DNA of 34,919 bases from a bacterium (GTDB lineage Bacteria; Acidobacteriota; Thermoanaerobaculia; Multivoradales; J023). Under the pieces are notes generated by a model. It saw only the letters and a list, made by a program, of their open reading frames with translations, did no database searches and was not told where the DNA came from. The stretch lies in contig JAAELT010000031.1 of the NCBI GenBank assembly GCA_024226315.1, forward strand, positions 1 to 34,919. Direction: 5' to 3'. How positions within the stretch are numbered: position 1 is the first letter of the stretch; every line of letters starts with the position of its first letter. Below are positions 23,910 to 32,079 of the stretch, piece after piece. The translations under genes and the position numbers were made by a program.

Positions 23910-25529
23910 ATGGCGGGCGACCAGATTCGCGGCGGCAAGGGTTCGGTGAAGCCGCGCTGGCTGTTGCGCACCTTCGGCTTCTCGATCCCTCTGCACGCGG
24001 CGGTTTTCGGTCTGCTCTACTTCGGCGGCATGCGCCTGGTCGAGTCCGAGATGATCCGGGGCTACGGCCAGGAGTCGAGGCACTCGCTGTCCACCGCGGT
24101 CGATACGCTCCACCTGACGATGCAGGAGATGCCGCGAGAAGAGCAGCTCCGGCGATTGACGGAATTCCTGTCGTCGCACCAGGAGCAGCGCCTGCACCTG
24201 TGGAGCCCGGCCGCGGAGCATCTCGCCGGTGATCTCGCCGATCATCCGCTCGGCGAGGAGGACGCGGGCGACGTCGCCGCTTTTCTGAGCGAAGGAGAGG
24301 ACCAGCGTTTCTGGCTCCTGCGCGAGGACGGCGGGCCCTTCCTACGGGGACTGATGCGAGTCGAGACGGACAGTCGATGCGTGCCGTGCCACGACGCCGG
24401 CGAAACCCGAGGCGTCTTGTCGATGACCCGCTCGTTGAACCAGGAGGTCGGCGACGTCCGCCGCCGGCTGGGCTTCTGGATAGCGCTGGGCATCGTCACG
24501 TGGGCCGGCCTGATGGTGGTGATCAACCGCATGACGGCGCAGGCTTTCGAGCGTTCGGCCGCGCGCGTGCGCGCCGACCTCGACGCCGGCGGCAGCGGTG
24601 CTGGCGCCGCCGCGCCGGGGGTGGCGGCGCAGATCCTCGATCCGACGTCGTCGGCGCTGTTCGAATCGCTGCGCCGTCACCTCGAAGAACAGGAGCGGCG
24701 CGAGGAAGACTTCGCCTCACGCCTGCACCACGCCGACCGTCTGGCGTCGTTGGGCCGGCTGGCCGCCGGTCTGGCGCACGAGATCAAGAATCCTCTGGCC
24801 GGCATCCAGGGCGCGCTCGAGATCCTGCGTGATCAGACTGCCGTTGGTCCCCCTTCGGGGGAACGTTCCGTTAGCCCCCCTCCGGGGGAAGCTGCCACTG
24901 GCCCCCCTCTGGGGGGACCTGACGAATCGACCCAGGAGGTCTACGAGCAGATGCTGGCCGAGCTCAAACGGGTCGACGGCACAATCCGCGGCCTGTTGCG
25001 CTACGCGCGGCCGGCGCCGCCACAGCGCCAGCCCACGGACGTGCCGGTGCTGCTGGAAGACACCGTGCAGCTGTTGCGACCCGGTCTGGCGCGTCGCCGG
25101 ATCACGCTCGATCTGGAGACCGCGCCGGACCTGCCGCGTTTTCCCCTGGACGCCGAACAGATTCGTCAGGTGCTGGTCAACCTGATCACCAACGCGGCGG
25201 AAGCCATGGAGCCTGAAGGCAAGGGAGGCAGCATCAGGGTGCGGGCGGCGATCTTCCCCGAGGGCAGCGATCTGGTACTGGCGATCGAGGATGACGGCCC
25301 CGGCATCGCGGAAGAGGACCGGGCGAAGATCTTTCAGCCCTTCTTCACCTCCAAGTTCACCGGCACCGGCCTGGGTCTGGCGGTGGTCGACAGCCTGGTG
25401 GCCCGCCACGGAGGGCGCCTCGAGCTCGAGTCGGCGCCCGGTGTGGGTGCTACCTTCTACGTCATCCTGCCCGCGTCCGAGGGGGCCGCGGCGGAAGGTG
25501 GCGAGACCGACCGGGAAGATGGAGGCTAG
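23910..25529 (+). CDS. Sensor histidine kinase with periplasmic c-heme motif
   Basis: The protein is 539 aa. TM1 (residues about 17-38) and TM2 (about 188-208) flank a periplasmic domain containing CVPCH (Cys157, Cys160, His161), a covalent heme-c site in the RCVPCHDAGETRGVLS context typical of membrane-proximal heme sensors. The kinase core follows: H box LAHEIKNPL with His290, N box LITNAAEAM, G1 DDGPGI, and FFTSKFTGTGLGL as F/G2. Between the two helices of the dimerisation domain lies a Pro/Gly-rich insert (residues 312-338) encoded by three 27-bp repeats. It probably senses redox state or a heme ligand and phosphorylates the response regulator encoded 3 bp downstream. It diverges from the nanowire gene. 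Confidence 0.9.
   Translation: MAGDQIRGGKGSVKPRWLLRTFGFSIPLHAAVFGLLYFGGMRLVESEMIRGYGQESRHSLSTAVDTLHLTMQEMPREEQLRRLTEFLSSHQEQRLHLWSPAAEHLAGDLADHPLGEEDAGDVAAFLSEGEDQRFWLLREDGGPFLRGLMRVETDSRCVPCHDAGETRGVLSMTRSLNQEVGDVRRRLGFWIALGIVTWAGLMVVINRMTAQAFERSAARVRADLDAGGSGAGAAAPGVAAQILDPTSSALFESLRRHLEEQERREEDFASRLHHADRLASLGRLAAGLAHEIKNPLAGIQGALEILRDQTAVGPPSGERSVSPPPGEAATGPPLGGPDESTQEVYEQMLAELKRVDGTIRGLLRYARPAPPQRQPTDVPVLLEDTVQLLRPGLARRRITLDLETAPDLPRFPLDAEQIRQVLVNLITNAAEAMEPEGKGGSIRVRAAIFPEGSDLVLAIEDDGPGIAEEDRAKIFQPFFTSKFTGTGLGLAVVDSLVARHGGRLELESAPGVGATFYVILPASEGAAAEGGETDREDGG
24843..24923. repeat. Three in-frame 27-bp repeats inside the kinase gene
   Basis: Copies start at 24843, 24870 and 24897, an exact 27-bp period beginning on a codon boundary. 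Each has a C-run/G-run palindrome, such as CCCCCTTCGGGGG. They encode VGPPSGERS, VSPPPGEAA and TGPPLGGPD, placed between the two DHp helices of the kinase. Confidence 0.9.
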
Positions 25530-25532
25530 GGC

Positions 25533-26888
<1,356 letters not shown>

Positions 26889-26936
26889 AGGCGGCGTTGG
26901 AACGCGAAATGCAAGAGCGGAGGGCGGAGGTGCGCC

Positions 26937-27302
26937 GTGAGGCTCTTGATCGTAGATGGCAACGAGCTCCTGGCCTGGGTGGTCCGGCACCTGGCCCCCG
27001 CCTGTGTGGAGGTGGAGAGTGCCACCACTCGCGAGCAGGTCGAGACGTCTTTGCGCGACCATTCCCCCGACGCGGTGCTGCTCAACCTGCGGCACTCCGC
27101 CGGACCATGGCGCGACGTCGCCGCCTGGTGCCGGCATCACGAGCCCCGGATTCCCGTCCTGTTTCATGACGGCGCGTACCTGAATCCCCGGAGGGAAGGC
27201 CTGCCGCTCGACGACCGCAGCTTCTTCACCCAGTCGCTCGCGGCCGAGGATCTCGACCGTCTGCTTCGGGCCGCGGAGGACGTCGCGGCCGCGGCGTCTT
27301 GA
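26937..27302 (+). CDS. Pseudo-receiver (REC-like) protein
   Basis: This is a 121-aa stand-alone domain starting at GTG 26937, 48 bp after the activator, with an AGGGCGGAGG ribosome binding site. The order of strands and helices is that of a receiver (RLLIVDGNELLAWVV, then PDAVLLNLR), but the acidic pocket is reduced to Asp7 followed by GN, and the phosphoacceptor position is Asn50. The conserved KP motif near the end is also not visible. It therefore cannot be phosphorylated in the normal way and may act by binding the kinase, the activator or another protein constitutively. Its position makes it the third gene of the regulatory operon. The assignment rests on pattern only. Confidence 0.6.
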   Translation: MRLLIVDGNELLAWVVRHLAPACVEVESATTREQVETSLRDHSPDAVLLNLRHSAGPWRDVAAWCRHHEPRIPVLFHDGAYLNPRREGLPLDDRSFFTQSLAAEDLDRLLRAAEDVAAAAS

Positions 27303-27311
27303 CGCGGCAAC

Positions 27312-27345
27312 GGGGACTATTCACCAGCGGTGGTGAATAATCCCC
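27312..27345. terminator. Hairpin after the regulatory operon
   Basis: GGGGACTATTCACCA pairs with TGGTGAATAATCCCC with one mismatch across a GCGG tetraloop. The 15-bp stem begins 10 nt after the pseudo-receiver stop. No T tract follows on the plus strand, so termination efficiency is uncertain; it may be a transcript-end stabiliser. Confidence 0.5.
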
Positions 27346-27391
27346 AATTCGGGAGACGATCCGGCGTTTTGAACGCGGGGTCGGTAGTCGA

Positions 27392-27585
27392 ATGGCCAAT
27401 GGCCGGGAGGCTTCGGCACGGGGTGCTCAACCGAGGGCCAATGGCCAGTGGGCTTCTGCCCAGGGTTGCCGGCCAATGGCCAATGGCCAGGAGGCTTCAA
27501 CTCAGGGTTTCGAGCCGATGGCCAATGGCCAGGAAGGTTCTGCCCGGGGTTTTCCGTCGATGGCCAATGGCCACGAGCCTCCCAC
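27392..27585. repeat. 42-bp tandem repeat array (5 copies)
   Basis: The motif GGCCAATGGCC recurs at 27394, 27436, 27478, 27520 and 27562, exactly 42 bp apart. Each copy continues with a GGAGGCTTC-like segment and a GGGTTTTCG-like segment. One copy has the motif doubled (27471-27488). TGGCCA within each unit is itself a palindrome. Confidence 0.9.
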
Positions 27586-27597
27586 CCGACTCGTTTG

Positions 27598-27790
27598 CCG
27601 ATTTCCCGCCGTTCGGCGCGTTCCTGAACGCCGTGGACGGATTTCCCGCCAATCATGACGTTCCGATCGGCCGTCGGAGAATTTCCCGTTGCCCGGTGCG
27701 TTCTGAGCGGCCGGTCGCCGATTTACTCGCGAATCGGGCCGTTTCCGAGCGGTCAAGCGCGGATTCTTCGCCGTTCGGCGCCTTCTGGCG
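27598..27790. repeat. 40-bp degenerate tandem repeat array
   Basis: ATTTCCCG-like cores occur at 27601, 27641, 27681, 27721 (ATTTACTCG) and 27763 (ATTCTTCG). The period is 40 bp with a small slip in the last copy. Units carry a GTTC..GCG..TTC segment after the core. The array directly follows the 42-bp array but has an unrelated unit. Confidence 0.75.
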
Positions 27791-27807
27791 CGCCGGGCGC
27801 GGGGCGG

Positions 27808-28278
27808 CTATCGCGTCAGCCACCGGTCGTCGACCGAGGGCCGGCGCCTGCGGATCGAGCCCGGTCCTTCGGCGTCGGCGGCCTCGAGGAAGATCACCAG
27901 GCGGCCGATCGCGGCGTCGAAACCCTCGACGGCAGGCTCCGTCCAGACGTTACCCCGCCGCCCGAAGCGCACCCGCAGCAGTGCCTTCGACATCACCCAG
28001 TTGAGGGTTGCGATGGTCTCGCGGCTCGGCTTGCCGCCGGCGTCGTGGCGATCCCGGATCGCGTCGCGCATCCGCATCATGACCTGGGCGTCCTCCGCCG
28101 TGATCTCCACGTCGTGATCCAGCAGCCCGCGGGCGGTGAGCCAGTCGTAGACCTGCCGCGGGCTGGCCAGCTCGTCGGTGCCGGCCTCGGGGTCCACGGT
28201 CTCGAGCAGCTCGCCGATGAGCTCGCGAGCCTCGGCCGGGGTCGTCTTCATGCTCCTGACCGGGCGCTTCTCGGGCAT
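27808..28278 (-). CDS. ABATE-domain protein lacking the CGNR zinc finger
   Basis: The protein is 156 aa. Residues about 12-130 resemble the ABATE domain: ETVDPEAGTDELASPRQV, WLTARGLL, a helix MMRMRDAIRDRHDA, then TLNWVM and a tail around EGFDAAIGRLVIFL. In the usual family ABATE is followed by a CGNR zinc finger that binds DNA. Here the chain ends in a basic RRRRPSVDDRWLTR without Cys residues, so it is either a shortened form or a partner protein. The ribosome binding site AGGAGG lies 6 nt before ATG 28278, which supports the start. The family is described as stress-related transcriptional regulators; the function of this version is unknown. Confidence 0.6.
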   Translation of the reverse strand: MPEKRPVRSMKTTPAEARELIGELLETVDPEAGTDELASPRQVYDWLTARGLLDHDVEITAEDAQVMMRMRDAIRDRHDAGGKPSRETIATLNWVMSKALLRVRFGRRGNVWTEPAVEGFDAAIGRLVIFLEAADAEGPGSIRRRRPSVDDRWLTR

Positions 28279-28384
28279 TCCTTTCCTCCTGGGGTGGCCT
28301 GTGCGCCGACCACGTTAGCACAGCGATTCGACATGCGGCTCGGACCAGGGCCGACTCTACTCGGCGTCAGGGGGTGCCAGGGCG

Positions 28385-28804
28385 CTACTCCGCCGGCATT
28401 CTTGTCGGCACAACCTTGCGGCCCAGCATGCGGTAGATCCGGAAGTCCGAGTCGATGGTCAAGACGCGGCTCCCGGCGTTGAGCTCCGCCATGCGGACCA
28501 GGCAGGCGTCAGCCAACGAGGCAGGCAAATCAGCGTAGCGAACCATGATCTCTCGCACGCGGCTCGCTTCCTGGTCGAGCGCGAACGTCGTTTTCAGTAA
28601 GCCACGCTCGAGAAGCTCGAGCACGGCGTCGGCACCCGTCGCCTGGCGGGCCAGTAGGAAGCAGGTTTCGGAAAGTACGGCCTCGCAGGTAAGGAGCGGA
28701 GGCTTGGCCTCTGCAAGCTGCTCGCGCGCCCAGGAATGATGGCGGTCGCGCCGATTGAGGAAGGCTACGAGCGGTCCAGCATCGATCAGGAGCCGCTCGA
28801 TCAC
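28385..28804 (-). CDS. vapC: VapC-type PIN-domain toxin
   Basis: The protein is 139 aa. It has the PIN acidic residues in order: Asp8 in LLIDAGPL, the Glu in CEAVLSETCFLL, the Asp pair in PASLADACLVRMAE, and TIDSDF. PIN toxins are Mg2+-dependent RNases, often cutting tRNA or rRNA. The start is GTG 28804, which overlaps the antitoxin stop as GTGA, so the two are translationally coupled. The length is typical. All active-site residues appear intact, so the toxin is probably functional and held in check by the adjacent antitoxin. Confidence 0.9.
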   Translation of the reverse strand: MIERLLIDAGPLVAFLNRRDRHHSWAREQLAEAKPPLLTCEAVLSETCFLLARQATGADAVLELLERGLLKTTFALDQEASRVREIMVRYADLPASLADACLVRMAELNAGSRVLTIDSDFRIYRMLGRKVVPTRMPAE

Positions 28805-29049
28805 CGGCCGTAGCCGCCCAGATATTCCTCGTTAGTCGACAGATCCTCGGGACCGTCGACGCAGCCGGCGAGATCCTCCGCGAGCGCCAGGAAGGAGCCG
28901 GCGGGAGGACCGTCTGTGGAGCGCTCCCGGGCCACCAGCTTGGTCATCGTGTCTCGGAGCAGAGCCGATTTGCTGACGCCGCGGCGTGCCGCGAGCTCGG
29001 TGAGATCGCGGTCCAGGGTCTCCGGGACTTTCATCGAGAGGGTTCGCAT
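28801..29049 (-). CDS. vapB: VapB-type ribbon-helix-helix antitoxin
   Basis: The protein is 82 aa. The N-terminal half is a ribbon-helix-helix DNA-binding domain (RTLSMKVPETLDRDLTELAA, RRGVSKSALLRDTMTKLV), and the C-terminal half (SFLALAEDLAGCVDGP, STNEEYLGGYG) is the disordered toxin-wrapping tail seen in VapB proteins paired with PIN toxins. A CGGAG site precedes ATG 29049. An inverted repeat 32-58 nt upstream is a good operator candidate for autorepression. Confidence 0.9.
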   Translation of the reverse strand: MRTLSMKVPETLDRDLTELAARRGVSKSALLRDTMTKLVARERSTDGPPAGSFLALAEDLAGCVDGPEDLSTNEEYLGGYGR

Positions 29050-29080
29050 GGGGGACTCCGAGTGGCTAATGGCAGGTGCC

Positions 29081-29107
29081 GTATTACCTCAAGTCAAAGG
29101 GTAATAC
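29081..29107. promoter_or_regulatory. Candidate vapBC operator
   Basis: GTATTACC (29081-29088) and GGTAATAC (29100-29107) form a perfect 8-bp inverted repeat with an 11-bp spacer, 32-58 bp upstream of vapB. The spacing suits two ribbon-helix-helix dimers. A TTGACT -35-like hexamer on the minus strand lies in the spacer, so binding would block the promoter. Confidence 0.65.
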
Positions 29108-29122
29108 TCTGTGTGGGAGACG

Positions 29123-29535
29123 TCAAGCGGTCGGTCCGGTCAGGGGTGCCAGGCGGTCAGGTCCCTCGCCGGAGAGGAGCTCGCCTCGCCACACCTCGCG
29201 CCACTCGCCGTCGAGCCAGACTTCGACCGCCAACTCGCCTTCGCACATCCGTGACAGCCATAGGCGAAGCCCGTCGAGATCGACCTTCAGGTCCTCCTCC
29301 TGGCCGATGCTCAACGTCTGCAGGGACTCGATGGCGCGCCAGACGTCTCTCAAGAGCCACCCCGGACGAAGTGCCACGGCGGTCTCACCGTCGCCGTGTA
29401 GATCGCCGCTGTTTCGAGCGCCAGCTGGAGCCGGCGCTGGGCCGGCTCCACGCCGGCCGAATCCGCGCCGAGGATGATCGCCCGGCCGTCGATCGTGCCC
29501 ACCACACAAGTCATATCCGCCAGAGGATAGGTCAT
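29123..29535 (-). pseudogene. Broken Ntn-hydrolase/proteasome-like remnant (tentative)
   Basis: From ATG 29535, or the in-frame ATG about 21 nt later, the frame reads MTCVVGTIDGRAIILGADSAGV, similar to the Thr/Ser-led start of proteasome-beta-like Ntn hydrolases, but it stops at 29350. A second, overlapping frame then carries protein-like sequence (LLRDVWRAIESLQTLSIGQ, EGELAVEVWLDGEWREVW) down to a stop at 29123. A frameshift near 29370-29400 would join them into one protein of about 135 aa. The conserved interior of the Ntn fold is not visible, so this may be a fragment or a different family. Confidence is low. Confidence 0.35.
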
Positions 29536-29624
29536 CTCTCCTGGGGCGCTCTACAACCCTGCCGAGCTCGCCGGTATCCGCCGCTGTAGGGCCTACCCCG
29601 ACCCACTCGATGATGCGGTTGGTC

Positions 29625-29699
29625 CTACCCCATGGGATCGATGACGGGGCCGATCTTCAGAGTTTCTGTCTTCAGAGAGTGTGCGGGGATCCTGGTCAT
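29625..29699 (-). CDS. Small ORF, 24 aa, with GPVIDPMG C-terminus
   Basis: ATG 29699 is preceded by AAGGAGA with a 7-nt spacer, a strong ribosome binding site that supports translation. The peptide begins MTRIPAHSLKTETLKI and ends GPVIDPMG before a TAG. It diverges from the TPR-like gene, whose other side carries a second small ORF with GPLIDPM and GPGIDPNG. No signal peptide is present. The shared motif in two independent small ORFs with good ribosome binding sites argues that both are real. The function is unknown; a modified-peptide precursor or signalling peptide is possible. Confidence 0.6.
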   Translation of the reverse strand: MTRIPAHSLKTETLKIGPVIDPMG

Positions 29700-29791
29700 G
29701 CGATAGTCTCCTTGTCGGCCGCTCCGAGAGGATCCGACGCGGGATTGCGAGGCTCCGGGCGGCCGCCACGTATGGTCAGGATAATAGGGTC

Positions 29792-30715
29792 GTGGGTTGG
29801 GCACCGATTGATCGGCGAGTAGAGGAGTTGAGAGACCGCTTGGCGTCGAGCCCGGTCGCCGTGCGGCTCGAAGTCCTGCAACTCCTCGATGAGGGTGGGC
29901 CAGAGGACCGGCCGGTCGATAGGTTGCGGCCATCCCATCGCCTGCGGCTGCTGGGGTTGTTGGTGGCTGCCGGCAGGAAGCTCGGCGAGCTCGACAGGGC
30001 AGAGGCCGCCGCCGCGGAAGGGTCGAGGGTCGTCACATCGTCAACCGTGGCCAATGCGGAGTTCCTGCTTCAACTGGGAGCGCTCAGGATCGTCCAGAAT
30101 CGGCCAGAGGACGCTCTGTACGTGGTCAACGGTGCCAGGCTGTTGACGGCACGCGAGTTGGAGAAACCGGAACCGTCGGCCAAGGAGAGTCGACGTCGGC
30201 GGAGATGGATCCAGGCGACGAATGCGGCTGCGCACGTCATCCGCGGTGAGGTCTTCCTGAATCTGTCTGAAGGCTCCATGGAGGGTGCGTTTGCCGATGC
30301 CCTGAAGGCACTTCGACAAACTGCGAATCTGGTGAAAGCCTCGTCGCACTCTCGGCGTGTGCATCTGTCAGCCGTGACTCTTCTCTGTGCACTCTTGGTT
30401 CGTTTTGGTACGACCGCGATCGTCGATGAGTCCATCCAGTTGCTCGATGAGGCGGAGCGCCTCCTCATTTATCGCTGCCGCCTGCCGCCGGGTCATCTGC
30501 ATCGGATCAAGATCAAGTGGGGAAGGGCCTTGGCCGTTGCACGACTGGGGTCGCTGCGCAAGGCGGAGGTACTTCTGCTGGACGTGATCGACCGATTGAT
30601 CGCAGGGGGCTGGAAGGACGACGCCAAACGGGCGCTCGATGCCCTGGTGTGGGTCGTCGAACGGACGAACATGCCCGCCAGGGCGGGCTACTATCTCTTG
30701 AAGTACAGCGGGTAG
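29792..30715 (+). CDS. TPR-like helical repeat protein
   Basis: The protein is about 307 aa from GTG 29792, with an AGGAT 10 nt upstream; the frame is open further upstream. The chain is almost wholly helical with TPR-like pairs: LLGLLVAAGRKLGELDRAEA, AEFLLQLGALRIVQNRPEDA, SIQLLDEAERLLIYRCRLPP, GRALAVARLGSLRKAEVLLL. A central basic stretch (SAKESRRRRRWIQ) is exposed. No N-terminal HTH, signal peptide or enzyme domain is visible. A 39-aa ORF follows 38 bp later and a related 24-aa ORF diverges upstream. A TPR protein flanked by small peptides recalls peptide-receptor pairs, but the family is not recognised. Confidence 0.65.
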   Translation: MGWAPIDRRVEELRDRLASSPVAVRLEVLQLLDEGGPEDRPVDRLRPSHRLRLLGLLVAAGRKLGELDRAEAAAAEGSRVVTSSTVANAEFLLQLGALRIVQNRPEDALYVVNGARLLTARELEKPEPSAKESRRRRRWIQATNAAAHVIRGEVFLNLSEGSMEGAFADALKALRQTANLVKASSHSRRVHLSAVTLLCALLVRFGTTAIVDESIQLLDEAERLLIYRCRLPPGHLHRIKIKWGRALAVARLGSLRKAEVLLLDVIDRLIAGGWKDDAKRALDALVWVVERTNMPARAGYYLLKYSG

Positions 30716-30753
30716 GAGTACAGCGCCCGCTGCCGGCCAGGAAGGATCGCATC

Positions 30754-30873
30754 GTGACGCAGACCCAGCGCTCGGGCCCCCTCATCGACCCGATGAGGTG
30801 TTGGATCAACGTTCAGTACAATACCGTCAGGGATATGGGTCCGGGCATCGATCCCAATGGGTTTGGGGTGTGA
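30754..30873 (+). CDS. Small ORF, 39 aa, with two GPxIDP motifs
   Basis: GTG 30754 is preceded by AGGAAGGA with a 7-nt spacer. The peptide starts MTQTQRSGPLIDPM, has a middle RCWINVQYNTVRDM and ends GPGIDPNGFGV before TGA. The motif GP-x-IDP-[MN] occurs twice here and once in the 24-aa ORF at 29625-29699. It is 38 bp after the TPR-like gene, probably in the same transcript, and about 200 bp before the TIR gene. No export signal is seen. Candidate roles are a RiPP-like precursor, a peptide signal or a small partner of the TPR protein. Confidence 0.6.
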   Translation: MTQTQRSGPLIDPMRCWINVQYNTVRDMGPGIDPNGFGV

Positions 30874-31072
30874 ACTGGCCACTCTCTTCGGGGTGCCAGC
30901 CACTTCGGTCAGCGGGTTGGCCGAGACCTCCGCCGCATCCGTCGTGACCTGACAACGCTTGGATGATGAGCCTCGTGCAACTATTCTCTAGCCGTGCTTT
31001 TCTCTTCACCCCAATACTGCGCGTACTCGGCAGCATCGCGTACGCTTACCAGCCGGGAAGATCTATCACGCC

Positions 31073-32077
31073 ATGTCGGCAAGCAAGACGAAAATCTTCA
31101 TTAGCTTCACGACACCGGACGCCGCCTGGGCAAAATGGGTAGCCTGGGTGCTAACGGCAGAGGGTTATGCTGTAACAATACAGACTGCGGACTTTTCCGC
31201 CGGAATGAGTTTCGTACGCCTAATGCAGGAAGCCCTCGACGCATCCGACCACGTCGTCGCAATCTACTCACCAGACTATTTCAGATCTGATTTCGCGGCA
31301 TCCGAATGGCAGGCAGCGTTCGCCAAAGATCCTATTGGAAGTAAGCGCACGCTCATGCCAGTGCGCGTGGCGCCCTGTGATCCGCCGTCCCTCCTTGCCG
31401 TGAGAGTATACATCGATCTGGTGGGCCTCGATGAGCCTGACGCGCAACAGGAACTGTGGCGTGGAATACGTGGTGAAGCAACCAATGACCGGCCTAGCTT
31501 TCCTGGAGCGACCGATGCCCCAAAACCACCTTTTCCGGAGGCGCCGAGCATTGCGCCCGGCCTACAGGAGAGCGCCACACTCGTGTACGCAAACAAGTAC
31601 GCGATGCCCGCCCGATTTTGGCGTGACCTGTACTGCAACGCGGCTAAACGATTCGTGCTCGTCGGTAGATCCAACAAATCGTGGATCAGTCGTTCGCAGC
31701 ACCAGACAGCCGAGTTCGCTTCGAATCTAAATAGGATCGTTTCCGGCGGAGGGTCGGTGCACTTGGTGTCGATTGACGAACTTTCAATCAAGGCACAGAC
31801 GGCCGACTTTCTCTCTCTCGTCCTTCAAGATCCCGCCGGCGCAACAACGGACGAGTTAAAGCAGCGTCTAAGATACTCAGTCGTCTCCGGGACGAACTAC
31901 CAAGCCGTGATGTCGGATGAAGAACTGGTCATTCTCCCGATGATGAACAGCTCCGAGTTCAGAGAAGAAACGCTCGTCATAAGGCTGACCAGATCCCAGC
32001 AGGAGGCGGCATTCGTTTCCTATCAAGAGGACATCGCACGCCTAACACATTCAGGTCAACGAGTAGACTGGGTTTGA
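31073..32077 (+). CDS. TIR-domain protein with C-terminal PLD-like/DUF5919-like domain
   Basis: The protein is 334 aa. Residues 5-130 form a TIR domain: KIFISFTTPDAAWAKWVAWVL, the DFSAGMSFV loop, AIYSPDYFRSDFAASEW with the conserved catalytic-type Glu78, and VRVYIDLVGLDE. TIR domains of this bacterial class can cleave NAD+ or make signalling nucleotides. Residues about 165-330 (VYANKYAMPARFWRDLYCNA, RFVLVGRSNKSWI, GGGSVHLVSIDEL) look by eye like the PLD-like sensor/effector domains of DUF5919 type; this part is uncertain. The gene is lower in GC than its neighbours and its stop overlaps or abuts the radical SAM start. Sequence and context suggest a horizontally acquired defence or signalling unit. 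Confidence 0.85.
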   Translation: MSASKTKIFISFTTPDAAWAKWVAWVLTAEGYAVTIQTADFSAGMSFVRLMQEALDASDHVVAIYSPDYFRSDFAASEWQAAFAKDPIGSKRTLMPVRVAPCDPPSLLAVRVYIDLVGLDEPDAQQELWRGIRGEATNDRPSFPGATDAPKPPFPEAPSIAPGLQESATLVYANKYAMPARFWRDLYCNAAKRFVLVGRSNKSWISRSQHQTAEFASNLNRIVSGGGSVHLVSIDELSIKAQTADFLSLVLQDPAGATTDELKQRLRYSVVSGTNYQAVMSDEELVILPMMNSSEFREETLVIRLTRSQQEAAFVSYQEDIARLTHSGQRVDWV

Positions 32078-32079
32078 GA

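Larger units (their letters stand above)
27303..27807. other. Intergenic region with hairpin and two tandem arrays
   Basis: No supported gene is present. The region holds a hairpin at 27312-27345, a five-copy 42-bp array and a five-copy array of about 40 bp. The open frames across it are by-products of the repeats; a 42-bp period is divisible by 3, so a 14-residue repeat peptide could in principle be read (RANGQWASAQG-like), but no start with a ribosome binding site is evident. Confidence 0.55.
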
